DNA of 36,233 nucleotides from Candidatus Fonsibacter sp. (lineage in GTDB: Bacteria > Pseudomonadota > Alphaproteobacteria > Pelagibacterales > Pelagibacteraceae). Shown here piece by piece: positions 1 through 10,864 of the stretch; position 1 is the first letter of the stretch; each line of letters begins with the position of its first letter. A program made the position numbers and the translations under genes. The notes beneath the pieces are model-generated. The model was not told where the DNA came from, searched no databases, and worked only from the letters and a program-made list of their open reading frames with translations. Location of the stretch: positions 1 to 36,233 of the forward strand of contig VERQ01000005.1 of assembly GCA_018882565.1 (NCBI GenBank), read 5' to 3'.

Positions 1-1
1 G

Positions 2-631
2 GAATATGTCATAGCTAAAGGTGGCAATGGCGGACTTGGTAATTCAAAATTTAAGAGCTCAACTAATAGATCTCCAAGAAAATTTACTTATGGAAAAAAA
101 GGAGAAGAATTTACAGTTTGGCTTGAATTAAAATTAATAGCTGATGTTGGAATTATTGGTTTTCCAAATGCTGGAAAATCTAGTCTGCTTTCAATATCAA
201 CAAGAGCGAGACCGAAGATTGCTAATTATCCTTTTACAACTCTAAATCCAAATCTTGGAGTTGTTTTCATTGATAATAAAGAAATAATTATTGCTGACAT
301 ACCGGGACTAATTGAGGGTGCTCATAGTGGTTCAGGCTTAGGTGATAAATTTTTAAAACATATAGAAAGATGCAAAAGCATTATTCATATGATTGATATT
401 AATGAAGACGATTTAGTTAGCAAATATAAGATTATTAGAAATGAACTTAAAGAATTTAACCCTGAATTAATTAAAAAAAGAGAACTTATTGTATTTAATA
501 AGATTGATTTAATTGATGAGAAAGAAAAGAAGGAAAAAATAATGAATTTTACTAAAAAAATTAAGAAAAAAGTTTATGATATATCTGTTGAAAAAAATAT
601 TAATGTGAAAAGTTTATTACGAGCTATCTAA
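2..631 (+). CDS. obgE: GTPase Obg/CgtA, 3' part (5' end outside window)
   Basis: The frame is open from the window edge and gives 209 residues. It starts at the tail of the glycine-rich Obg fold (AKGGNGGLGN) and continues into the GTPase domain. G1 is GFPNAGKSS (window residues 53-61), G2 lies in NYPFTTLNPNLG, G3 is DIPGLIEGA and G4 is NKIDL. Obg proteins bind the 50S subunit late in its assembly and link ribosome maturation to nucleotide status. About 130 N-terminal residues are missing because the window begins inside the gene. The protein stops soon after the G domain, so the optional C-terminal extension of some Obg proteins is absent. The stop codon is followed immediately by the proB ATG, so the two genes are almost certainly co-transcribed, as in many alphaproteobacteria. 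Confidence 0.96.
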   Translation, partial: EYVIAKGGNGGLGNSKFKSSTNRSPRKFTYGKKGEEFTVWLELKLIADVGIIGFPNAGKSSLLSISTRARPKIANYPFTTLNPNLGVVFIDNKEIIIADIPGLIEGAHSGSGLGDKFLKHIERCKSIIHMIDINEDDLVSKYKIIRNELKEFNPELIKKRELIVFNKIDLIDEKEKKEKIMNFTKKIKKKVYDISVEKNINVKSLLRAI

Positions 632-1744
632 ATGGACATTTTAAAATACAAAACTATTGTAATAAAAATAGGATCAAGTCTCATTGTTGATGGAAAAAAT
701 AAAATTAAAAAAAATTGGTTCAATAAATTAATAGACGATATTAATTTTTTAATACAAAAAAATAAGCAAATAATTATCGTATCTTCAGGAGCAATCGCAC
801 TTGGTTGTGATTTATTAAAAATTAACAAAAAAAATACAAAATTGAGCCAATTTCAAGCAATAGCTGCTATTGGTCAAATTGAATTAATTAATCTTTTTAA
901 AAAAGCATTTGAAAAGAAAAAGATTAAAATTTCTCAAATATTACTTACTTTAGAAGACACAGAAGAAAGAAGAAGATCTTTAAATGCTAAAGAAACAATT
1001 AATAACTTATTAAAAATGTCTGTAATACCAATTGTAAATGAAAACGATACAGTTGCGACTTCAGAAATAAGATATGGAGACAACGATAGACTGGCAGCAA
1101 GGGTTGCACAAATATGTAACGCTGATTGTTTAATTATGCTTTCAGATATTGATGGCCTTTATTCTGCTGATCCAAAGAAAAACAAAAATGCAAAAATAAT
1201 TAAAAAAGTAACGGCTATTGATAAGTCTATAGAGGCGCTTGCTTCTGAAAGTATTAGCTCTTATGGAACTGGCGGGATGATAACTAAAATTAAGGCTGCA
1301 AAAATTTGTATGCAGTCTGGTTGTGATATGATTTTAACAAGCGGGATGATTAACAATCCTATAAAAAATATTATTAAAAATAAGAATTATACTTTATTTG
1401 AATCTCAATCATCTTCCTTGAATGCAAAAAAACAATGGATTTTAAATTCAATTGCAACCAAAGGTTCAATTATGATTGATGAAGGTGCTGAAAAAGCATT
1501 AAAGAATGGAAAAAGTCTTTTACCAATAGGAGTAACTGCGGTTGAGGGAAATTTTAATCGCGGTGATGCTATTTATATTATAAATTCCAAAAAAAGACGT
1601 ATAGCAACGGGCATTAGTGCTTACTCTAGTTTAGATGCTAAGAAAATTATTGGATTTAAAACTGATAAAATTAAAGAAATATTAGGTTATGTTAGCCGAG
1701 GAGAAATGGTTCATATAGACAATTTAGTTCATCAAGCCGAGTAA
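632..1744 (+). CDS. proB: Glutamate 5-kinase with C-terminal PUA domain
   Basis: ProB phosphorylates the gamma-carboxyl of glutamate, the first committed step of proline synthesis, in the cytoplasm. The 370-residue length matches the two-domain form of the family (about 367). An amino-acid-kinase domain covers roughly residues 1-260, with KIGSSLI near the N-terminus, SSGAIALG, NENDTVA and GTGGMITKIKAA. A PUA domain covers roughly 280-370. The start abuts the obgE stop with no spacer and no Shine-Dalgarno sequence. proA follows after 4 nt, so the two enzymes that handle the labile glutamyl phosphate are made together. In family members the kinase is feedback-inhibited by proline; that is family knowledge and is not visible here. 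Confidence 0.97.
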   Translation: MDILKYKTIVIKIGSSLIVDGKNKIKKNWFNKLIDDINFLIQKNKQIIIVSSGAIALGCDLLKINKKNTKLSQFQAIAAIGQIELINLFKKAFEKKKIKISQILLTLEDTEERRRSLNAKETINNLLKMSVIPIVNENDTVATSEIRYGDNDRLAARVAQICNADCLIMLSDIDGLYSADPKKNKNAKIIKKVTAIDKSIEALASESISSYGTGGMITKIKAAKICMQSGCDMILTSGMINNPIKNIIKNKNYTLFESQSSSLNAKKQWILNSIATKGSIMIDEGAEKALKNGKSLLPIGVTAVEGNFNRGDAIYIINSKKRRIATGISAYSSLDAKKIIGFKTDKIKEILGYVSRGEMVHIDNLVHQAE

Positions 1745-1748
1745 ATTT

Positions 1749-3011
1749 ATGAGCAATAGTTATTTAGATAAAATAGGTTTAAATGCTTTAAACGCATCAA
1801 AAGATCTTTCACTTTTAAACGAAAATAAAAAAAATAAAGTTCTTACAGATTTTTATAAAAATTTGAAATCAAATAAAAAAAAGATCTTAAAAGCAAATAA
1901 GATTGATGTTTCAAAAGCAAATAGAAAAGGTCTTAGCCAGAATTTAATTGATCGACTAATTCTAAATGACAATAAAATTAATCACATTATTAAGTCTTTC
2001 CAAGAAGTTATTAAACTAAAAGACCCAACAAAAAAAATAACGTCAAAATGGAAAAGACCTAATGGAATGTTAATTAATAAGTACACAGTTCCTATTGGTG
2101 TTATTGGAGTAATATATGAATCTAGACCAAACGTTACGTCAGATGTTGCAACTCTATGTTTTAAATCTGGTAATGCGGTTATTTTGAGGGGTGGAAGCGA
2201 AGCTATTCAGACAAATAAAGTTATTTCTGAATGTTTCAGAAAATCCTTAAGAAAAAATAATGTTAACGAAAATAGCGTTCAATTAATTGATAACACAGAT
2301 AGAAAATTAGTTGATTATATACTTTCAAAAATGGAAAGGTTTATTGATGTTATTATTCCAAGAGGAGGAAAAAACTTAGTCAAGAAAGTTCAGGCCATGT
2401 CTAACGTACCAACTATCGGTCATTTAGAGGGATTATGTCATGTGTATATTGATAGGCATGCAGATCTGAACATGGCAAAAAAAATTACGCTCAACGCTAA
2501 AATGAGAAATACTAGTGTATGCGGAGCTGCTGAAACTTTATTGATTGATAAAGCTTGTATAAGAACTCACTTAAAACCAATATTGCAATTATTAAGTATT
2601 AGTGGGTGTAAAATTATTGGTGATAAAATTACCAAAAAAAATTATACAAATTCTAATTTTTCTTTAGCAACAGAACAAGATTGGAAAACAGAATATTTAG
2701 ACTCTTCGATCTCTGTAAAGATTGTAAACGGAGTAGAAGAGGCGATTGCTCATATTAACAAATATGGAACTCGTCATACTGATAGTATTGTTACTAATAA
2801 TAAAAAGAATGCTTCATTATTCTTATCTAAAGTTAACAGCGCAATAGTTTTGCATAATGCCTCTACTCAATTTGCGGACGGAAATGAGTTTGGTTTTGGA
2901 GCAGAAGTTGGAATATCTACAAACAAATTACATCCTCGAGGACCAGTTGGACTTGAGCAACTAGTAACTTATAAATATCTAGTAAAAGGTAATGGACAAA
3001 TTAGACCTTAA
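1749..3011 (+). CDS. proA: Gamma-glutamyl phosphate reductase
   Basis: ProA reduces glutamyl-5-phosphate with NADPH to glutamate-5-semialdehyde, which cyclises to the precursor of proline. At 420 residues it has the usual length for this aldehyde-dehydrogenase-superfamily enzyme. The substrate and cofactor region VIYESRPNVTSDVA lies near residues 121-134. The catalytic cysteine is Cys258, in NTSVCGAAETLL. The C-terminal GISTNKLHPRGPVGLEQL block is characteristic of ProA. It lies 4 nt after proB and is followed after 18 nt by nadD on the same strand. No ribosome-binding site is evident. proC, the last proline enzyme, is not in the window. Confidence 0.97.
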   Translation: MSNSYLDKIGLNALNASKDLSLLNENKKNKVLTDFYKNLKSNKKKILKANKIDVSKANRKGLSQNLIDRLILNDNKINHIIKSFQEVIKLKDPTKKITSKWKRPNGMLINKYTVPIGVIGVIYESRPNVTSDVATLCFKSGNAVILRGGSEAIQTNKVISECFRKSLRKNNVNENSVQLIDNTDRKLVDYILSKMERFIDVIIPRGGKNLVKKVQAMSNVPTIGHLEGLCHVYIDRHADLNMAKKITLNAKMRNTSVCGAAETLLIDKACIRTHLKPILQLLSISGCKIIGDKITKKNYTNSNFSLATEQDWKTEYLDSSISVKIVNGVEEAIAHINKYGTRHTDSIVTNNKKNASLFLSKVNSAIVLHNASTQFADGNEFGFGAEVGISTNKLHPRGPVGLEQLVTYKYLVKGNGQIRP

Positions 3012-3029
3012 TCTTTTTATTAAATTATA

Positions 3030-3593
3030 ATGAAAATTGGTATTCTCGGCGGAACTTTTGACCCTCCACATGTTGGACATTTAAATATTTCATTGGAAGC
3101 AATTAAAAGATTTCAATTAAATAAGGTTATATGGCTCATTACAAAAAAAAATCCTTTAAAAAAGAAAAGCGCATCTAATGATATTTCTAATAGAATAAAA
3201 TTATGCAATGAATTAATTAAAAAAAATAAAAATATAATTAAAGTTGAATATACTGAAGAAAAAACTGGATCAAATTTCTTATTTGATAATATAGATTTTA
3301 TAATTAAAAAATCTGTAGATCATAAATATTATTTTATTATGGGCGCCGATAGTTTTGTTAAATTTAATGAGTGGAAAAAATATAATGAGATCTTAAATAA
3401 ACTGTCTATCATTGTGATGAATAGGCCTGAATTCTCAATGAAATCATTAAATTCTATAGCTGCAAAAAAGCTCGAAAAATACAAATCTTTAAATTTAGTT
3501 TCAAAAGATAAACAACATAGATGGTATTTTTTAAGCACAAAAGGTATGAATGTTTCATCATCAAAAATAAAAAAAACAATTAATGCAAATTAA
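3030..3593 (+). CDS. nadD: Nicotinate-nucleotide adenylyltransferase
   Basis: NadD transfers AMP from ATP to nicotinate mononucleotide to give deamido-NAD, a shared step of NAD synthesis. The 187-residue protein begins with the nucleotidyltransferase signature GILGGTFDPPHVGHLN, which contains the HxGH motif. It has the MGADSFVKFNEW block near the middle and the C-terminal VSSSKIKKTI motif, equivalent to the ISSTxIR motif that contacts ATP phosphates. Its last 11 nt overlap the start of rsfS. The nadD-rsfS-rlmH order is widely conserved in Proteobacteria and supports the assignment. The protein is slightly shorter than many homologues but has no missing motif. Confidence 0.95.
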   Translation: MKIGILGGTFDPPHVGHLNISLEAIKRFQLNKVIWLITKKNPLKKKSASNDISNRIKLCNELIKKNKNIIKVEYTEEKTGSNFLFDNIDFIIKKSVDHKYYFIMGADSFVKFNEWKKYNEILNKLSIIVMNRPEFSMKSLNSIAAKKLEKYKSLNLVSKDKQHRWYFLSTKGMNVSSSKIKKTINAN

Positions 3594-3939
3594 AAAAAAA
3601 GAAGTCCTTCTAAAAGAAATAATTAAAATTCTTGATGATAATAAAGCAAAAGACATCGTAACTATAGATCTTGCAAACAAAAGTTCTATTGCCGACTATA
3701 TGATTGTCGCTAGCGGAACATCTTCTAGGCACATTCAGTCAGTCTCTGAAAATACAATTGAAGAATTAAAAAAAATGGGAATTAAAGGTTGTAAAGTTGA
3801 GGGTAGAGATAGTGACAACTGGAAACTAATTGATGCAATTGATGTCATAGTTCACATTTTTCATCATGAACAAAGAAAAAATTATGAGTTGGAAAAAATG
3901 TGGGCAGATATTATTCCAAATCAAAAAATCTTTGTTTAA
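3583..3939 (+). CDS. rsfS: Ribosomal silencing factor RsfS
   Basis: RsfS (DUF143/Iojap family) binds ribosomal protein L14 on the 50S subunit and blocks subunit joining when nutrients are short. The 118 residues match the family length. DYMIVASGTSSRHIQ and GRDSDNWKLIDAIDVIVHIF correspond to the two conserved family blocks. The ATG lies inside the end of nadD (11-nt overlap). This is the only start that keeps the helical N-terminus, so I accept the overlap. The stop codon shares one base with the rlmH ATG (TAATG), which suggests translational coupling between two ribosome-directed proteins. Confidence 0.94.
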   Translation: MQIKKKEVLLKEIIKILDDNKAKDIVTIDLANKSSIADYMIVASGTSSRHIQSVSENTIEELKKMGIKGCKVEGRDSDNWKLIDAIDVIVHIFHHEQRKNYELEKMWADIIPNQKIFV

Positions 3940-4382
3940 TGAAAATTAAAATCCTTTGTTTAGGAAGATTAAACAAAGATGAAGAAAATGAGTTGTGTAA
4001 AAGATATGAGGGCAGACTCAAAAGTTTAAAAAATAGCGGAATCGCTAGTTTTGCAATTGAACATATTTCAAAAAAAGAGCTTGAAAATATAATTAAAAAT
4101 AAAAAAGAAAAAAAAATTATATTTCTTAGTGAAAATGGACAAGATCTTAATACTGAGAACTTTTGCAAAAAATTAAAAAAACTAATTATTTCATCAATTA
4201 AAGAAACATTATTTATTATTGGAGAACCTGAGGGTTTTAAAAAAAACCTAAATAAAGAAAGTTTTGAAGAAATATGTCTGAGCAAACTTACTTTTACCCA
4301 CTCTTTGACTAGAGTAATACTCACTGAACAAATTTACAGATGTGCTACAATTATGGTAAACCATCCCTACCATAGACAATAA
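3939..4382 (+). CDS. rlmH: 23S rRNA pseudouridine-1915 N3-methyltransferase RlmH
   Basis: RlmH is a SPOUT-class enzyme that methylates pseudouridine 1915 in helix 69 of 23S rRNA, acting on assembled 70S ribosomes. From the chosen ATG the protein is 147 residues, slightly short of the usual 155. It starts with KIKILCLGRL, has the SAM-binding trefoil-knot block FIIGEPEGF (usually IGGADG in homologues) and ends with the diagnostic HSLTRVILTEQIYRC and HPYHR tail. An in-frame extension back to about 3900 is possible, but it would run through the rsfS coding end and has no homologous sequence. The ATG at 3939 sharing one base with the rsfS stop is clearly preferable. ctpA follows after 2 nt. Confidence 0.94.
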   Translation: MKIKILCLGRLNKDEENELCKRYEGRLKSLKNSGIASFAIEHISKKELENIIKNKKEKKIIFLSENGQDLNTENFCKKLKKLIISSIKETLFIIGEPEGFKKNLNKESFEEICLSKLTFTHSLTRVILTEQIYRCATIMVNHPYHRQ

Positions 4383-4384
4383 TA

Positions 4385-5530
4385 ATGAAAAAAATTTACT
4401 TACTACTTACATTTTTATTCTTAAATTTATTTTCGCAAAACGCTTTTTCACAAAAAAAAGATGTTCTTTATGAAAAATTAGATTTGTTTGGGGACATTCT
4501 TGAAACAATAAACAAAGAATATTTTAAACAAATTAATGAAGGTGAAGTAATTGATGGGGCAATTAACGGAATGCTTCAATCCTTGGATCCATATTCTTCT
4601 TACATGAGTCCTAAAACATTTAAGAGTATGAATACTGAAACCAAAGGTGAGTTTGGTGGTCTTGGTATTGAAGTGACAATGGAAGCCGGTCTTGTAAAAG
4701 TAATATCTCCAATTGATGATACGCCTGCCGATAGAGCCGGGATAAAATCAGGAGATTATATTATTAAATTAGATAACAAACAGGTTAAGGGTTTAACTTT
4801 GGATGAAGCGGTAAATACCATGCGAGGCAAAAGTGGTACTCCAATCACATTAACTATTAGAAGAATAGATGTTGATGAACCAATAATTGTAAAAATAGTC
4901 AGAGAAACAATTAAAACTAAATCTGTTGTTTCTGAAATTAAAGAAAACATTGGTTATTTAAGATTAAGATCTTTTAATGAAAAAAGTGGGGATGAATTAA
5001 TAGATAAGATTAGAGAAATAAGCAGAAGCAAACCAAGCTTAACTGGTTATATTTTAGATCTAAGAAATAATCCTGGTGGTCTTCTTTCGCAAGCAATTAA
5101 AATTTCAGATGCGTTTTTAGATAGTGGAGAGATTGTTTCTACAAAAGGAAGAGATCCTAAAGATATAAAAGTTTATAATTCTAAAAAAGGAGATGAGATT
5201 AACGGAAAGCCGCTTATCGTGCTTATTAACAAAGGTTCAGCTTCTGCATCTGAAATAGTTGCGGGTGCTTTAAAAGATCATAAGAGGGCAATCGTTATTG
5301 GTGAAAAATCTTTTGGCAAAGGCTCTGTTCAGTCTATTATGCCTTTATCTAATGGTGGCGGATTAAGATTAACAACAGCTAAGTATTATCTACCAAGCGG
5401 TGAAACAATTGAAGAAATTGGCGTTCAACCAGATATCAAAGTAGAACCACAGAAGGATAATTTTAAAATAAACGATCCTATAAACGATAATCAATTAATT
5501 TACGCACTTAAGCTCTTAAAAGCGTCATGA
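4385..5530 (+). CDS. ctpA: Periplasmic C-terminal processing peptidase (S41 family, CtpA-like)
   Basis: This is a serine peptidase that trims or degrades exported proteins from their C-termini. Residues 1-22 form a signal peptide: a Lys-Lys start, a hydrophobic core LLLTFLFLNLF and an Ala-Phe-Ser end, so it acts in the periplasm. A PDZ domain covers roughly 85-165 (GGLGIEVT, DDTPADRAGIKSGDYI). The S41 catalytic domain follows. The predicted catalytic dyad is Ser287 in GSASASE and Lys312 in SFGKGSVQ, 25 residues apart as in Prc. At 381 residues it is shorter than many alphaproteobacterial CtpA proteins (about 440), mainly at the C-terminus. It lies 2 nt after rlmH and overlaps rppH by 4 nt (ATGA). 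Confidence 0.93.
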   Translation: MKKIYLLLTFLFLNLFSQNAFSQKKDVLYEKLDLFGDILETINKEYFKQINEGEVIDGAINGMLQSLDPYSSYMSPKTFKSMNTETKGEFGGLGIEVTMEAGLVKVISPIDDTPADRAGIKSGDYIIKLDNKQVKGLTLDEAVNTMRGKSGTPITLTIRRIDVDEPIIVKIVRETIKTKSVVSEIKENIGYLRLRSFNEKSGDELIDKIREISRSKPSLTGYILDLRNNPGGLLSQAIKISDAFLDSGEIVSTKGRDPKDIKVYNSKKGDEINGKPLIVLINKGSASASEIVAGALKDHKRAIVIGEKSFGKGSVQSIMPLSNGGGLRLTTAKYYLPSGETIEEIGVQPDIKVEPQKDNFKINDPINDNQLIYALKLLKAS

Positions 5531-5994
5531 AAGATTTAAGCAATCTTCCTTATAGAAAAGGTGTTGGGATAATGCTTCTAAATCAAGAAACTAAAGTTTT
5601 TATTGGAAAAAGAATTGATAGCACTAAGGCATGGCAAATGCCTCAAGGTGGGGTTGATCATAAAGAAGATGTCGAAGGAGCTGCCAAAAGAGAACTTAAA
5701 GAAGAGACGGGAATTACATCAATTGAAATAATAAAAAAATCAAAAAAAGAATTTATTTATGATTTGCCTAATGAGCTTCTTGGAAAAATTTGGGATGGAA
5801 AATATAAAGGACAAAAACAAACTTGGTTTCTTGCAAAATTTTTAGGAGAAAATGAAGAAATTAATATCAAACAAAAAAAAGCTGAATTTTACGATTGGCG
5901 TTGGGCTGAACCTTTGGAACTGCCTAAATTAATAGTTCCTTTTAAAAAAAAACTTTATCAAGAAGTTATAGAGGAATTTAAAAGGTATCTTTAA
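5527..5994 (+). CDS. rppH: RNA pyrophosphohydrolase (Nudix)
   Basis: RppH removes pyrophosphate from the 5' triphosphate of RNAs, which opens transcripts to 5'-end-dependent decay; it may also act on dinucleoside polyphosphates. The 155 residues match the family. The Nudix box is complete: Gly41, Glu47 and the core RELKEETGI at 55-63. The N-terminal YRKGVGIMLLN and QMPQGGVD blocks are typical of RppH/NudH. The start overlaps the ctpA stop by four bases (ATGA). The stop codon overlaps the convergent atpC stop by four bases (TTAA), leaving no room for a terminator between the two operons. Confidence 0.95.
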   Translation: MKDLSNLPYRKGVGIMLLNQETKVFIGKRIDSTKAWQMPQGGVDHKEDVEGAAKRELKEETGITSIEIIKKSKKEFIYDLPNELLGKIWDGKYKGQKQTWFLAKFLGENEEINIKQKKAEFYDWRWAEPLELPKLIVPFKKKLYQEVIEEFKRYL

Positions 5995-6383
5995 GACTTT
6001 AAATTATTAATTTGATCAATAATTTGATTATTAAGATAAATTTCTTCGTCAGAAATTTCTTTGTTGCTTAACTTTTTTTCCGCGTTCTGCTTTAATTTTA
6101 TCAATTCTTCACTTTGAAACTCTGAACTATTAAAAAAATTATCTAATAAAATGCTTAATTTATTATTAGAAAATTCTACAGTGCCTCCTGTAGAAAAAAA
6201 TGTATCTGCATTACTGCCTGCCTTTGCAATAATTTTTCCAGCCTTAAGAAAAGTAATTAAAGAAATATGATCTTTGAATATTTCCATATCTCCTTCTATC
6301 CCTGAAATAACAACGCTATCAACTGCCTTTGAATAAGCTACTTGCTTTGGAGTTACGATTTCTAAATGAATATTATCTGCCAT
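5991..6383 (-). CDS. atpC: F1 ATP synthase subunit epsilon
   Basis: Epsilon sits with gamma on the central stalk, couples rotation to the c-ring and can restrain ATP hydrolysis. The 130-residue protein has the N-terminal beta-barrel region (LEIVTPKQVAYSKAVDSVVI, GIEGDMEIFKDHISLIT). A C-terminal helical hairpin follows, rich in Lys, Glu and Asn. It is the last gene of the atpHAGDC cluster, 5 nt after atpD. There is no Shine-Dalgarno sequence; the five bases between the genes are too few, and the atpD end shows none. Its stop overlaps the convergent rppH stop. Confidence 0.94.
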   Translation of the reverse strand: MADNIHLEIVTPKQVAYSKAVDSVVISGIEGDMEIFKDHISLITFLKAGKIIAKAGSNADTFFSTGGTVEFSNNKLSILLDNFFNSSEFQSEELIKLKQNAEKKLSNKEISDEEIYLNNQIIDQINNLKS

Positions 6384-6388
6384 TTAAA

Positions 6389-8704
<2,316 letters not shown>

Positions 8705-8705
<1 letters not shown>

Positions 8706-10240
8706 TATTTTTGAAAACCTCTCTTAAATTCAGTAATAAATGTTTTTAACTTTTCTTCATTTGATTCATCAATTTTTCCTGAAGATTTGATGTTGTTTAA
8801 AATATCAGGAGCTTCTGATTTTATTTTTGATAAAAGTTTCTTTTCAAAAGATTTGATCTGACTAAGTTCAACATCGTCCAAGAAACCTCTTACGCCTGAA
8901 AAAATTGATACGACCTGTTCTTCTACTTTTAAAGGCGAGTACTGATCTTGTTTTAATAATTCTGTTAATTTTGATCCACGATTTAATAATTTTTGAGTGG
9001 CAAGATCTAAGTCTGATCCAAACTGAGCAAATGCAGCCATTTCACGATATTGAGCAAGTTCAAGTTTAATTGAACCGGAAACTTGTTTCATTGCTTTGAT
9101 TTGCGCTGCTGATCCAACCCTAGAAACTGATATACCCACGTTAACAGCAGGTCTAACTCCTTTATAAAAAAGTTCTGTTTCTAAGAATATTTGTCCGTCA
9201 GTAATAGAAATAACGTTAGTTGGAATATAAGCAGAAACGTCACTGGCTTGTGTTTCAATAATTGGTAATGCTGTAAGAGATCCTCCGCCATGCTTATCAT
9301 TCAATTTTGCAGCTCTCTCAAGTAATCTGCTATGAAGATAAAAGACATCTCCTGGAAAAGCTTCTCGCCCTGGAGGTCTACGTAAAAGTAGTGACATCTG
9401 TCTATAAGCAACAGCCTGTTTAGATAAATCATCATAAACAATAAGAGCGTGCATTCCGTTGTCTCTAAAATACTCTCCCATTGTACATCCTGTATATGGG
9501 GCTAAAAATTGTAAAGGTGCTGGATCAGATGCTGTTGCAGCAACAACAATCGTGTATTCCATTGCTCCAGCTTCTTCTAATGTTTTTACGATTTGAGCGA
9601 CGCTAGATCTTTTTTGTCCAATCGCAACATAAATACAATAAAGTTTTTTACTCTCATCATTAGACTTATTAATTTCTTTTTGGTTAATAATTGTATCAAT
9701 AGCAATTGCTGTTTTTCCAGTTTGTCTATCACCAATAATTAACTCCCTCTGTCCTCTTCCAACAGGAATTAAACTATCAATAGCCTTTAATCCTGTTTGC
9801 ATCGGTTCATTAACTGATTTTCTTGGAATAATACCTGGCGCTTTAATCTCAACTCTTTTTCTCTCTGCATTTTTATCAATTGGACCTTTTCCATCTATTG
9901 GATTTCCAAGTCCATCAACAACTCGGCCTAACAAAGATTTTCCAACCGCAACATCAACGATTGAACCAGTTCTCTTTACTATATCGCCTTCTTTAATTTT
10001 TGAGTCGTCTCCGAAAATAACCACTCCAACATTTTCAGTTTCAAGGTTTAGAGCCATACCTTTTGTGCCCTCAGAGAATTGAACCATCTCCCCAGCTTGC
10101 ACGTTATCCAATCCATAAACTCTGGCAATACCATCTCCAACTGTCAAAACTTGACCAACTTCTGAAACTTCGACTTCAGTTCCAAAATTTTTTATTTGGT
10201 CTTTTAAAATATTAGTAATTTCAGAAGGATTAATTTTCAT
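8705..10240 (-). CDS. atpA: F1 ATP synthase subunit alpha
   Basis: Alpha alternates with beta in the F1 hexamer and carries the non-catalytic nucleotide sites. At 511 residues it is full length. The P-loop GDRQTGKT is at 170-177. [14 protein letters not shown], the [20 protein letters not shown] block and the [20 protein letters not shown] block are all intact. It starts 2 nt after atpH and ends overlapping atpG by one base. There is no Shine-Dalgarno sequence upstream, only A/T-rich sequence. The F0 genes (atpB, atpE, atpF) are not in the window, which is the usual split arrangement in alphaproteobacteria. Confidence 0.98.
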
Positions 10241-10242
10241 TT

Positions 10243-10773
10243 TTATTTATTTAATAAATTATTTAATCTTGTTTTAGCAGAAGTATCAATCATTGTACTA
10301 CCAATTTGAAGAATAGAGCCAACTAATAAAGATGGATCTACTGAAAAAGAAATATTGATTTTCTTCTTCAAAATATCGTCTAATTTTTTTGATATATCCG
10401 CTTTCTCACTATCTGAGATTGTATGAGATAACTTAAGTGTTGCCAAAATTTCTCCTTTTTCATTTAACAATAAATCAAAGAAATTATTTACTATTTTCTC
10501 TAAAAAGAAAAATCTTCTATTTTTATTTAGGACTTTTAAAAATCTTGAGAATAAATCTGAAAAAGAAAAATGCTTAGCTAAAGAATCAATAACATTGTTA
10601 ATAACTGAATATTTATGTGTTGGATTTTTAATAAAATTTTTTAAATCTGAGCTTTGATCTAGTATTTCTTTTAACTTCAAAAAATCTTTTTCAAGAACAT
10701 CTAAACTTTTAGCTTCATAAGCTAGTCTATATACTGCTTTAGCGTATCTTTGAGTTTCACTAAAAGTTTTCAT
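10243..10773 (-). CDS. atpH: F1 ATP synthase subunit delta
   Basis: Delta joins the top of the F1 head to the peripheral stalk. The 176-residue protein shows the family pattern: an all-helical N-terminal domain with [17 protein letters not shown] near the start, then the C-terminal block with [21 protein letters not shown] (residues about 143-163, in two parts), equivalent to the conserved DPxLIGGxxxxIGxxxxDxS motif. It is the first gene of atpHAGDC. The 91-nt gap upstream separates it from priA on the same strand and is the likely place for a separate operon promoter. The start at 10773 has no Shine-Dalgarno sequence. Confidence 0.95.
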   Translation of the reverse strand: MKTFSETQRYAKAVYRLAYEAKSLDVLEKDFLKLKEILDQSSDLKNFIKNPTHKYSVINNVIDSLAKHFSFSDLFSRFLKVLNKNRRFFFLEKIVNNFFDLLLNEKGEILATLKLSHTISDSEKADISKKLDDILKKKINISFSVDPSLLVGSILQIGSTMIDTSAKTRLNNLLNK

Positions 10774-10864
10774 AGATTTTTTTACTATTAACTTTAAAAG
10801 AAAAAAGGTCTCGTAACATGCGAAATTACAGTAATCAAGTGTGATATTTTGTACTTTTTTAAAA
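10774..10864 (-). promoter_or_regulatory. priA-atpH spacer, probable ATP-synthase operon promoter region (weak)
   Basis: This 91-nt gap lies between the priA stop and the atpH start, both on the minus strand. It is one of only four gaps over 50 nt, and a strongly expressed operon begins after it. On the minus strand there is a TTGATT hexamer at 10833-10838, but the sequence 16-17 nt downstream (TTACGA or TACGAG) is a poor -10. A short dyad GTAA...TTAC is followed a few bases later by six Ts, which could act as a weak terminator for priA. I could not settle on a promoter; the location argument is stronger than the sequence motif. Confidence 0.3.

Noticed and set aside
3900..3938. A 13-codon upstream extension of rlmH
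   Set aside because: It is the rsfS coding end read in another frame. The ATG at 3939 gives the conserved start of RlmH.
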